DNA from: Rutpela maculata | Lineage: Eukaryota > Arthropoda > Insecta > Coleoptera > Cerambycidae | Assembly (NCBI GenBank): GCA_936432065.2 | Contig: OW386293.2 | Location: forward strand, 60,199,063-60,263,062 | Direction: 5' to 3' | Length of the DNA stretch: 64,000 nt | Shown here: piece by piece, positions 48,587 through 59,639 of the stretch | Layout: the number at the start of each line of letters is the position of its first letter | Numbering within the stretch: the stretch's first letter is position 1 | Position numbers and translations under genes: made by a program | The notes under the pieces: generated by a model | What the model saw: the letters and a program-made list of their open reading frames with translations, nothing else | Told to the model about the DNA's origin: nothing | Databases searched by the model: none

Positions 48587-49336
48587 AAACCGCTGCCCAA
48601 GGAATCACTACTTCCACATCCAGATTCTCTATCCAAGTCACTCACAACGAAAAAACTTTGTATGTGAAAATAATTGTTTATGGAACTTTAATAATATAAT
48701 ATTTGAAATCCTCTACCCCAAAAACCCATAAAACGATACCCCACATCGGTAGTGAGGTGGGGGATGGTGATAGGGGGGTGATAGTGGGGGGTGGATGAAG
48801 TAAAAAAATATTTTGAGGTTTCTGGTTCCTGTACATACACTAAATCACAATTTTTTTTCATCCCCTTTAATAAGGGGGTGGGGGTTGTAATGGGGGTGGC
48901 TAATGCCAAAAATTTTTTAGAGACCTTAGCTTCTCTTGTATATACTAAATACCAATTTTATGGACTCTTACCTGCTTGATTGACCTATTTACCCCAAATT
49001 TACCCAAATTTACCCCAATTTACCCCCCAACCCTTCGACGGAACAAGATGAAAATATAATCTAGTTCTAGATCTCGTTAAAGTACATATGTGTACCAAAT
49101 TTCAAGTCAATATCTTAAACGGTTCCAGAGTAAACGTGCGCACAAAAAAAAGTTACAGACAGACAGACCGACAGACCGACAGACCGACAGACAGACAGAC
49201 AGACAGACAGACAGAAATTTTTTTTCGCTCAAACTTAAAATTTCGACGTTTCATGACATTTTAAGCCTATTTGGACAATAAAAATTTTTAAAAATTTTTT
49301 TGTCGTTACTATACTTCCACTGGACGTGGAAGTAAT
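48587..49336 (+). repeat. TACTTCCACATCCAG interspersed repeat, copy 6
   Basis: Complete copy with the longest internal CAGACAGACCGACAG tract (about 49157-49214); ends CTGGACGTGGAAGTAATT. Confidence 0.9.
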
Positions 49337-50026
49337 TACAGACTGTCACCAAATTATGAGCATAACTAAATTTACTTTAATAAACATTTGATCAATGGTT
49401 GTACGTGTAAACTGTAAAACAATCAATTTGAGTACAGAGCGGTTTTACGGGGGGATGGGGGAGAAATTTATTTCAATAATGAATAATTATTTTTAAAAAT
49501 TAGTCCCTCATATGGTATCTTTAAGCCTCATCGAGTGCTGAAAAAACTTTTGTGAAAAATACATCTGTTATGGATTGTTTCTAACAATTTTTAAGTAAAA
49601 AGTTGTTTCACCTATTTTTTAATTTTGAATTCCTTTCTATCAAATATTAAACGCAGTATTTCTTAAAAATCGATCTATCGATCAAAAGCGGAGGAAATTC
49701 CAAATTTGCTTTTATGTTTTGTGATTTGAAAACTGCATATTTAAGAAAAATACAGGATCTCATCGCGAAGAGTAGTCAAAAATACATAAGTAAAAAAAAA
49801 TGGTAATGTTCAAATTTCCTAAGGATAGCTAATACTTCTAATAATCTAATCTAATAAGCTAATAATCTGCAAACTTTGCCAAAAAATATTGCGTGCGATT
49901 TAGACGTCCCATGTTTTTTTTTTGTATGACTGTCTATTTTATTTTTTCAATTGTTAATTGAGGCGACCTGGCCGCTTGAAGAGTAGCGCGAAAAACGGTA
50001 ATTTTTAACCTTACACGCGGACGCCT

Positions 50027-50027
<1 letters not shown>

Positions 50028-50124
<97 letters not shown>
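50028..50124. repeat. (TAA)n microsatellite, ~32 units
   Basis: Uninterrupted TAA/AAT repeat in the left arm of the foldback; the right arm has only a short AT-rich stretch at the equivalent place (52575-52605), so expansion came after arm formation. Confidence 0.95.
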
Positions 50125-50125
<1 letters not shown>

Positions 50126-50934
50126 TGCTTGTGCGTAAAAAAGTTCACACTTGTATATTACAACCAGTCAGAGGTTCTAATTATGTATCGTTACCATGGT
50201 AGCATCCATAAAAATTTCCAGAAATTTTTCGCCTGGTGGATACGGTAGGTGAAATTACCCTGGAGTTTTTTCTGTCAAATGTTTTTTTATTGGAATTTAA
50301 TTTTTTTATATATGGTAAAAAATAATTGTTCCACCACATTTCGTAGATCAAAATTAAAAATAATAATATAGACTATTCTTAATCTACTTTCTATTGTTTA
50401 ATGCAACTAAAATTGCTAAATCATATTTTATTTTATTTGACGTTTTGTAGAATCTGTGAAAAATCAACTTAATTCGCTTTAAAATATTTGACATACACAC
50501 CCTTTTTTACAGTTTTAGTATCATATATTATTATGTTTGTTATGATAATAATGTTAGAGTGATCCATTAGTTTTTAATTTTGTTTAGATGTGAAATTATC
50601 TTGCCGAATTCCCCACGTATTTGAATTACTATCAGAAAATGTTTTCTGGATCTCGGAATGTAATGTTGGGGATAATTTTTATATTCGAGATCTCTAAAAA
50701 TTTTCAGATATAATCCAGAGACCAGGGAGATAACTAGTGAAAATTAGATGTTCACGATGTTCTACAATAAGAGTCCAGTGAATTTTTGTCGTATTTATTT
50801 CCGTAAGCAATGCAAAGTAAAAAAATCACCAACTTCGAAATTTAAATAATCTGTTTCTAATTGTTTAAACCAAAATTGTTGGATGTCAATTTTTTCTTTT
50901 TCTCGAAAATAAAAAAAAATCCAACAATTTTTTT

Positions 50935-51035
50935 TTCACAAAAACAAAAATTGATAAGCGGCGTGGAGAAAATCGAACAAAAAATGTTTTCCCTCAAAAA
51001 TAAAAATTGATAAGCGGAGGCAGAAAGTCGAAAAG
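50935..51035. repeat. ~57-bp tandem duplication in the foldback spacer
   Basis: CAAAAATTGATAAGCGG followed by AGAAAATCGAA and, ~57 bp later, TAAAAATTGATAAGCGG followed by AGAAAGTCGAA. Confidence 0.65.
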
Positions 51036-53429
51036 TATACACGGAGGGTCAGACGGGCCCTCTCTACGGGCCACTTGCATGCCCGAGCCCCTAAAGTCTG
51101 TACCGAATATACCTCCCAAGACCTATTAGTTGGGCTTGCGATTTTACATGTACCCCAAGATATTCAATCATCAGTCTCCACTGTAGGTAATTGATAAATT
51201 CGCCAAAGTTAATATATGACTAATATGTAAATATGTTTCATGTCTATTTTTTTAAGCTCCAATAGTTCTTTAATTGTTTGTTTATTTGGCACTTTGTTAT
51301 TAGAATGAAATTTGATTTACCTGTTTATTACATTAAAGATATTTTGGAATGTAAGAACCAGTATTAGCTTAGAGCCGCCCTTGAAAACCTATCATCTAAG
51401 TGTGTCTGGCATTCGACTCTAGTATTCGCAGTAGTTAAGTGTCATTAAGACCATGCTTTATTAACATCTGTTATTGAAGTTTTAAGGACAAATACCTGAT
51501 GTACCGTTATCCATAGTGAAGCGTCGGTTTTATTACCGATTATTATCTTTAATTATTCAAAGTTGTGACCATTAATGCTTTATTTAACATAACAAATCAA
51601 CTTCTTAACTACTGTGCTTTAAATACTAGGTCCATGTATAGCCGATAAAGAGGTCTTGTTTAGCGACTGATTTTACTTTACTTAGGGTGTATAACTTTTT
51701 TATCCATCCATTGTCAAACTAAAGGAACAAAGTATTTAAAGTATTTATAACAAAACAGCGATTTCCGTTTTTAAATTAATTTTTTTGATTCCATTCCATC
51801 GTATTCCATAGGAATAATATTTGTGAGTACGCTTACGGTCTCAATTGGTTTATACAATTAGAAACAAATTATTTAAATTTTCTAAGTTGGTGATTTTTTG
51901 ACTTTGCATTACTTACGGAAATAGATACGACAAAAATTCACTGGGCCTTTGTTGTAGAACATCGTGAACATCTAATTTTCACTAGTAATCTCCCTGGTTT
52001 CTGAATTAAATCTGAAAATTTTTAGAGATTTCGAATATAAAAATGATCCCCAACATTACATTCCGAGATCGAGAAAACATTTTCGGATAGTAATTCAAAT
52101 ACGTGGGGAATTCGACAAGATAATTTCACATCTATATAAAATTAAAAACTATTGTCATAACAAACAATAATATATGAAACTAAAACTGTAAAAAAGGGTG
52201 TGTATGTCAAATATTTTAAAGCGGATTCATTTGATTTTTCACAGATTTTACAAAACGTCAAGTAAAATAAAATATGATTTAGCAATTTTAGTTGCATGAA
52301 ACAATAGAAAGTGGATTAAGAATAGCCTAAATTATTATTTTTAATAAATTTGATCTAGGAAATGTGGATGAACGTTTATTTTTTACCACGTATAAAAAAC
52401 TTAAATTCCAATAAAAAAACATTTACTAGAAAAAGCTCCAGGGAAATTTCACCTACCGTATCCACCAGGCGAAAAATTTCTGGAAATTTTTATGTATGCT
52501 ACCATGGTAACGATACATAATTAGAGCCTCTGATTGGTTGTAATATATAAGTGTGAACTTTTCTACGCACAAGCATATTATTTTATCTTTTATCTATTAT
52601 TTAACTTACGGAGCTACAGGCGTCCGCGTGTAAGGTTAAAAATGACCGGTTTTCGCGCTACTCTTCAAGCGGCCAGGTCGCCTCAATTAACAATTGAAAA
52701 CCAAAAAAATAGACAGTCGTACAAAAAAAAACATGGAACGTCTCAGTCGCATGAAACATTTTTTGGCAAAGTTTGCAGATAAGTATTAGGTATCCTTAAG
52801 AAACTTGAACGTTGCCGTTTTTTTTACTTATGTATTTTTGTCTACACTTCGCGATGGGATCCTGTATTTTTCTTAAATATGCATTTTTCAAATTACAAGA
52901 CTTTATGTGTATGGCAAATTTTGAATTTCCACCGCTTTTGGGGGTGATAAATGTGATCAATCGATTTTCAAGAAATACTGCGTTTAATATTTGATAGCAA
53001 TGAATTCAAAATTAAAAAAAAAGGTGAAATAATTTTTTATTTAAAAATTGTTATAAACAATCCATAACAGATGTATTTTTCACAAAGGTTTTTTCAACAC
53101 TCGATGAGGCTTAAAAATACCAAATGAAGGCATCAGTTTTTAAAATATTTATTCATTATTGAAATAAATATTTTAATTTTTAAAGCATTACCTATCTACC
53201 TAACGAATTTAGATAAAACAAAGTGGAGAGAAATTCTGGAAGCATCTGTTTTTACATGCCAAAGTTTCAGAAAAAAGATTTCTTCGTTTTCGTTTTTTAT
53301 TCCGTTCAAACATGCAGGCATACAGAGAACATTTCCAAAGTTGTAAAACGTCATCTCAGTATCGTATTTTATCCCCATCACCTTAATTTCAACCAGAAAA
53401 CAAAAATGTATTATTATTAATATGCTATG

Positions 53430-54312
53430 ATCTGCTACACGTTTTTTTTGCTACTTCTGGTTTAGTTCGAAGTTGCAACTTAATTATAATTGAATGGAAA
53501 TGATACCATAGAAAATTAAATATCCTTTACAGTCCTTTTTTGAATTTAAAATCGCCTGAGAAAAAATAGAATTACAGCTAATTTTCCTTCAACAGAAAGA
53601 AGGCCATGCAAAAATATTTAATAAGTAAAATTCCAACAAGGTAAAAAGGCAGTGCATAGAAAATTTTGGACAATAATACCATTGCATTTTCTTTAAGTTA
53701 GTATTGACAATTTTAATATTATGATAAAATAAAATTTTAAAACGTTATTGAAAGGAAGTCTCTTTAAATTAAAAATATTTTTTTAATGGAAACATCCATT
53801 TTTTTTCTATTACTTTGATCACTGAAATTTATCTTTTCGCAGAAAATATAAAATTAAGTTTTACAAAAAACACTAAAATAATAAAGCAAAGTTTTCTTTA
53901 GACACAACCTAATTTGTTATTGTCAGCAAAAAAGTAGAAAATAGAATTTAAAAAAATGTATTTAAGAGACTTTTTTCAATATTTAAAATTCAATTGTATT
54001 TTAAGATTATAATTATTGGCATTCTAAATTAAAGTGATAATTTGTTAAAAATTATCTATCCAATGTTCTATGAATACTACATTTCTAGTTTAATAGAATT
54101 CTACTGATTACATATTTTTTACATAGCATTTTTCTGTTAAGAGAAAATTGGCTATAATTACGTTTCTTCTCAGCCTATTTTAAATTCAAAAATGGACTGT
54201 AAAGAAAATTGAATGCTGAATCATAATCATGACAGGTCACCTTTCTGTTTAAAAAAATTTAAAAATTTGCAACTTCGAACTAAACCGAAAGTAGCGAAAA
54301 AACCATGTATCA
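53430..54312. repeat. 0.88 kb foldback (second, independent)
   Basis: TTTAGTTCGAAGTTGCAA near 53460 pairs with TTGCAACTTCGAACTAAA near 54268. ACAGTCCTTTTTTGAATTTA pairs with TAAATTCAAAAATGGACTGT, and AGTCTCTTTAAAT pairs with ATTTAAGAGACT near the centre (~53830). Arms ~400 bp; no coding region. Confidence 0.85.
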
Positions 54313-55072
<760 letters not shown>

Positions 55073-55819
55073 GGTCTGCTTTACTTTTTATTAGCATATT
55101 GAGAAACAATGATTTATTTATTTTATTTCAGTTACCTTAGGTTATGTATTATTATGTTTATAATTATGTAAAAAAAATAAACCGTAAATAAAAAAAGGTA
55201 ATTCTCCTATTTTTTTTTTGTATTACTTAGTTTCTTTGTAGCACTTTTTTTGTCATTAGAATCCTTTTAAACCTTTTACTTTTTAGTATCCATTTTAATT
55301 TTTATTTTTTGTATGTAGGCAAATAAAATATATGAGTGCAGTTAAAGAAATATTAAACGACCTACCATCTTACATTTAAAGTGATAATATGTAAATAATG
55401 TTGTTGAATATAAGACAAAAAGTTAATATAAGCAAAGTCCTCTTACAAATTTAATTCATATGAATATAAGGAGCGTTTAACATAACTGGACTAATTTCTT
55501 ACTTTATTAGGCAGTTCAAAAATAATTAATTTATGATTTCATAATTTTATCAGAATCTTGGCATATAGAATAAACAAAAATTCTGCAGATACCAAATTAT
55601 GTATGTTATTATAATGAAGCTAATTTTAATAAAAATGATAGAGTTGTCATTTATGTACATCAATCTTTACCAACAAATGTATCACATCTGAAAAAAAAGG
55701 GGGTAACTTTCTCCACAATAGAATGTATTAAAGGGGGTCAAAAAAAATCACATTATAACTACTTACCGCCCTCCTAGCACCGATGCCAGCATCTTCGTTG
55801 ACGATATGAACTTAATATT

Positions 55820-55820
55820 A

Positions 55821-55876
<56 letters not shown>
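55820..55876. repeat. (TAA)n target tract, ~18 units
   Basis: Directly precedes the 5' end of the Dong/R4-type element; a single TAA resumes right after its poly(A) tail at 59624. Confidence 0.9.
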
Positions 55877-55908
55877 GCAGGAGAGGCTAACCGTTATCCA
55901 TCTAGCCT

Positions 55909-58900
55909 TTGGTGAGTAGCGCCACCACTTACTCCAGCTGGGGGTGCAAAACCGAACCGGCAGCCCTAGCGCACCCGGGAGGGGAAAGCGCTTTCCCCTC
56001 TGGTGTCGGTCATGGGCTTGTTGGGCTAACCACCCACAAGCCCGATCCTCCGGTTCCAGTTGGCCGAAGACAGGGCCCCCACGATCGACCCCGTGCGGAT
56101 AGGGGTCAAGGGCAAGGTGGTGGGGCCCAACAGGGAAGGATGCCCATTGATGACGACCGCTATAACCAAGGACGCTTTGAGTGGACAGATGAACTGAGAG
56201 ACGACCTGATGCACTGTTATGAAAGCAGTGAACCCGGCCGAAGGGGGTACATGGCGCGAATGCATGCTCTGTGGTGTGAAAACCACCCAGAACATGACGC
56301 CTTCACACCTCAGAACCTACGTGATTATGTATCCCACCTTCGTGCTAGAGGCTATGTCAGAGCCGCTCCTCAGCCAGTGAATGAGGTGGCCGAACAGCCA
56401 CCGAACGAACCGGTTGAGGAAGCGGTTCCTATCGTTCCACCAACACCAGAGGGTCTCAGTACCAGACGGGGGTTGCACAACATAAAACCCCCCGGGCCAC
56501 AAGATCTGGCCAGAGTGGATGCAGAACTTCGTGCAGCGCTACCAGAAGAGGCTGACATCTGGCACATAAATTGTGCCGTGTATGCTGCCGCTCAACGCTT
56601 GTCTCAAGTGGAGAGGCGAAATACTACCTCTCCACAAGAAAGAGCGGGACGGCGCATACAGAAGATGGAAGCCAAGATCCGGTCGGCGAGGCAACACGCA
56701 TCCCGTATCCAATGTGTGATGGACTATATGGCAGCCAATAGGCCTTTCACGCCTAAAGTGCGGCGAGTAGCTGCCAACTTAAGACGCGTCCATCACACAC
56801 TTAATGGGGCAGTGCTGCAAACCACCAAACAGCACTGCCTCGACAGGATACGGATGCTAGTGTCTTGTAAGAAGTCACTAGTGAGGCGGGCGAGGGGGCT
56901 AGCGGAAAATCAACTTTTCCGCAAAAAGCCCTCGCGCCTTTTCGAACCGCCTCAGCGTGTTGCTGAAAATCCGCCGACTGCAGATCAGGTGGAAAACTTC
57001 TGGAAAACGTTGTACGAACAGAAGCTTCCACTCAACAGAGACTCTCCAGCCCTGGCACACTTTGAAACCTTTAGCCAAAGGTTTCGCCAACCACACGAGG
57101 TGTGCCAACCAATAACCCCAGAAGAGGTTCGAAGAGCTCTTGAGGGCTCTAAGAACTTTGCTGCTCCAGGTCCCTACGGGATAAATAACTTTTGGTGGAA
57201 AAAGTTATCGAGTACCCACCACCATTTGGCCAGAATTTTTAATGCCTGGCTAAATGGGGAGCAGCAAATTCCTTCTTGGGTTGTTGAGGGGCGGACAGTG
57301 CTGATCCCCAAGAACGGAGATTTGTCTAACCCAAAGAACTACCGCCCGATAACCTGTTTAAACGCATGTTACAAAGTGTTTACACGCATTTTGTACATGC
57401 GGGTGCTCCACGCAGTTGAACCGGTTTACGAACGGATACATGAGCAACGAGGGTCGAAGAGAGGTGTCGCTGGCTGCAAGGAGAACCTGCTGATTGACAG
57501 ATGTGTCACGCAGGACTCCGTGCAGTATAAGCGGAACCTCTCCATGGCCTGGATCGACTACCGCAAGGCATTTGACATGACATCTCATGAGCTTATTTTA
57601 CACTTGCTCCAATGTCTTGCGGTACCCGGTCCCGTAGTGAGATGTATTGAAGAACTGATGCCGCTCTGGAGGACTCGCTTTACTATAACATCCGGTAACG
57701 ATAGAGTCCAGACGGAGCCGGTATCATTCAGAAGGGGAGTATTTCAGGGAGACTCCCTCAGCCCCCTTCTGTTTTGCATCTCACTACTGCCATTATCCGT
57801 TTCGCTCCGGAAAACCCGTGGATACAACTGCGGTACCCCCGGCGATAGGAGGCATAAGGTCACCCATTTGTTTTATATGGATGACCTTAAACTTTATGCC
57901 TCCGGAGAAAGGGACCTACACCAGTCCCTTAGGGTGGTACAGGAGTACACGCAGGCTGTCGGTATGGAGTTCGGGTTGGACAAATGTGCACTGGTCCATC
58001 TCAAGAGAGGACGATGCGGGGACTACGGAGAGGACGCGCAGCTCGTAGACGGAAGCATCTTACATCATCTAGATGCCGGAGAGTCGTACACTTACTTGGG
58101 TGTCGAGCAACGCTCCACCCAAGAAGTGAGTGTAGTGAAAAACGCTCTCCGCGGCAAGTATCAGCACCGACTCCGACAGATTTGGTCTTCAGAACTGTCG
58201 GGGAAGAACAAGGTGTCTGCTACCAACATGCTTGCCGTTCAGATCCTTCTCCACTCCTTTGGAGTGGTGAAATGGAACCGAGAGGAGTTGCGTCAACTCG
58301 ACGTAGGAACCCGCAAGAAGATGCATCTCAATAGGAGTTTGCATCCCAAATCGTCCGTTCCACGGTTATACCTCCCACGACATCGGGGAGGCCGTGGACT
58401 CTTGAGTTTGGAGAGTCTCCATAACAGGATGGTCCTAGATGGAGCCTGTAAGATTATCAGGAGTTCGGATCCCCTCCTCTGCATGGTCCGAGACCATGAA
58501 AATGCAGGGGTAGGAGCGTTTTTGTTTAAGGCAGCACAGAGAGCAGCCGATGAACTTGGTCTCTCCTTCGACGTCGAGCGGGTAAATCGCGACTCTGTCA
58601 CCGAGTTGGAACCTGCTCGGCGAAAAGCCCAAATTAAAGCTGCAGAACACAACATCTTTCTGCAGCTTCATACGGATAAGCCAATGCATGGAGTCTTGTA
58701 TAAAAATATAGAAGATCTTGGCTTATCCGAAAGGCTGACCTTTGCCTTCTTAAGGTCAGCCGGGCTGAAGTCTGAGACCGAGGGATTCATAATGGCTTGC
58801 CAGGATGGTGTCTTTAACACTCTCGTTTATCGAAGTCGTGTCATGGGTATAGAGGTCCCTGATGTCAGCTGCAGGGCCTGCCGCAGGGCGCCAGAGACTC

Positions 58901-59466
58901 TAATGCACTTGTTGTCGGCCTGTCCGACATATGCAGTCTCGGCCTATATCCAGAGGCACGACGGAGCATTACGAGTGCTTTATTATCACTTAAGGCACTC
59001 GTATGGGATAGACGAGACACCAGTGCTGCCTTATGCTCCGGGGGATATTGAGTCCGTTGTGGGAAATGAGAAGTGTCTAATTTATTGGAACTACTCTTTT
59101 CCCACAGTCAGGCAAATACAAGCCAACAAGCCTGACATAGTCCTCCTCGACCACCAACTCAAGACAATGTTTGTCGTGGAGTTCTCGGCTCCCGCGGAGA
59201 ACAACATTGTCTTGAAGGAGGAGGAAAAACGGACAAAATATCGAGATTTGCTCTTCGAACTCCGCAGACTCTATCCAGACCATACTGTTAAGATAGTGGT
59301 ACTGATTATAGGAGCCCTCGGTGGAACGAGACACACACTGCTTTCAGAACTTAAGATCATACCGGCATGCCGAAATTCGGCAGAGGTCTTAGCCGGCAGA
59401 ATGCAGAAGGCCGTCATCCTCGGTTCATTACGTCTGCTCAGGGCACACGATTCGCGGACCCAGTAG
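55909..59466 (+). CDS. Reverse transcriptase / restriction-like endonuclease polyprotein of the Dong/R4-type element
   Basis: 1,185 codons without a stop. The frame opens after TAG at 55903-55905 and the first codon given here is TTG; the first in-frame ATG is at 56140 (residue 78), so the true start is uncertain. Residues 88-150 (RFEWTDELRDDLMHCYE, RGYMARMHALW) look like the Myb/trihelix-like N-terminal DNA-binding region of this clade. RT motifs follow: NYRPITCLNACYKVF (477), MAWIDYRKAFDMTSHEL (~545), RRGVFQGDSLSPLLFC (~607) and the catalytic YMDD at 656-659 (Met where most LINEs have Ala). A CCHC zinc knuckle spans C988, C991, H1000, C1005. The restriction-like endonuclease has KPDIVLLD at 1074-1081 and FVVEFSAP shortly after, fitting the PD-(D/E)xK fold. 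The protein nicks target DNA and primes reverse transcription there. Confidence 0.92.
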   Translation: MVSSATTYSSWGCKTEPAALAHPGGESAFPSGVGHGLVGLTTHKPDPPVPVGRRQGPHDRPRADRGQGQGGGAQQGRMPIDDDRYNQGRFEWTDELRDDLMHCYESSEPGRRGYMARMHALWCENHPEHDAFTPQNLRDYVSHLRARGYVRAAPQPVNEVAEQPPNEPVEEAVPIVPPTPEGLSTRRGLHNIKPPGPQDLARVDAELRAALPEEADIWHINCAVYAAAQRLSQVERRNTTSPQERAGRRIQKMEAKIRSARQHASRIQCVMDYMAANRPFTPKVRRVAANLRRVHHTLNGAVLQTTKQHCLDRIRMLVSCKKSLVRRARGLAENQLFRKKPSRLFEPPQRVAENPPTADQVENFWKTLYEQKLPLNRDSPALAHFETFSQRFRQPHEVCQPITPEEVRRALEGSKNFAAPGPYGINNFWWKKLSSTHHHLARIFNAWLNGEQQIPSWVVEGRTVLIPKNGDLSNPKNYRPITCLNACYKVFTRILYMRVLHAVEPVYERIHEQRGSKRGVAGCKENLLIDRCVTQDSVQYKRNLSMAWIDYRKAFDMTSHELILHLLQCLAVPGPVVRCIEELMPLWRTRFTITSGNDRVQTEPVSFRRGVFQGDSLSPLLFCISLLPLSVSLRKTRGYNCGTPGDRRHKVTHLFYMDDLKLYASGERDLHQSLRVVQEYTQAVGMEFGLDKCALVHLKRGRCGDYGEDAQLVDGSILHHLDAGESYTYLGVEQRSTQEVSVVKNALRGKYQHRLRQIWSSELSGKNKVSATNMLAVQILLHSFGVVKWNREELRQLDVGTRKKMHLNRSLHPKSSVPRLYLPRHRGGRGLLSLESLHNRMVLDGACKIIRSSDPLLCMVRDHENAGVGAFLFKAAQRAADELGLSFDVERVNRDSVTELEPARRKAQIKAAEHNIFLQLHTDKPMHGVLYKNIEDLGLSERLTFAFLRSAGLKSETEGFIMACQDGVFNTLVYRSRVMGIEVPDVSCRACRRAPETLMHLLSACPTYAVSAYIQRHDGALRVLYYHLRHSYGIDETPVLPYAPGDIESVVGNEKCLIYWNYSFPTVRQIQANKPDIVLLDHQLKTMFVVEFSAPAENNIVLKEEEKRTKYRDLLFELRRLYPDHTVKIVVLIIGALGGTRHTLLSELKIIPACRNSAEVLAGRMQKAVILGSLRLLRAHDSRTQ

Positions 59467-59562
59467 TCACTCACCCCACGGGCGTGGGGAGTGGCTACCG
59501 GTACTACCAGCTCCCCTCTGTGAGTGTCGGAGCCACAGAGTTTAAAGGGTGACTGGCTTTTA

Positions 59563-59563
<1 letters not shown>

Positions 59564-59623
<60 letters not shown>
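59564..59623 (+). repeat. Poly(A) tail of the Dong/R4-type element
   Basis: About 60 uninterrupted A residues after GGCTTTTAC, marking the 3' terminus. Confidence 0.9.
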
Positions 59624-59625
<2 letters not shown>

Positions 59626-59639
59626 ACAAGCAATATGAC

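Larger units (their letters stand above)
49464..53172. repeat. 3.7 kb foldback with ~1.4 kb inverted arms
   Basis: Left arm 49464-50873, right arm 51845-53172, spacer ~0.97 kb. Paired landmarks in order: AATTTATTTCAATAATGAAT (left end) with its complement near 53150; CTGTTATGGATTGTTT with its complement near 53060; GGCGACCTGGCCGCTTGAAG (49960) with CTTCAAGCGGCCAGGTCGCC (52664); TACCATGGTAGCAT with ATGCTACCATGGTA; GGATACGGTAGGTGAAATT with its complement; and GTTTCTAATTGTTTAAACCAA (50852) with its complement at 51845. Arms differ at many sites, and only the left arm holds the (TAA)n tract. No transposase seen. Confidence 0.88.
55877..59623 (+). mobile_element. Dong/R4-type (RLE-class) non-LTR retrotransposon, apparently full length and intact
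   Basis: Begins GCAGGAGAGGCTAACC immediately after the TAA repeat, carries one long ORF (55906-59466), a ~95-bp 3' UTR (59467-59563) and ~60 A residues. R4-clade elements such as Bombyx Dong insert into TAA repeats, and this copy obeys that rule: TAA units at the 5' side and TAAC directly after the tail. The GC content is clearly higher than the flanks. A perfect 22-bp palindrome (half-site GAGGGGAAAGC) at 55979-56000 could form a stem in the RNA. The intact ORF and clean tail suggest recent arrival. Confidence 0.9.

Noticed and set aside
55909..55911. Met start of the R4-type protein at this position
   Set aside because: The codon is TTG, not ATG; the first in-frame ATG is at 56140. The coordinate only marks where the frame opens.
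56026..58689. Minus-strand and alternative-frame ORFs over the R4-type ORF
   Set aside because: Shadows of a clear, domain-bearing 1,185-codon frame with higher GC content.
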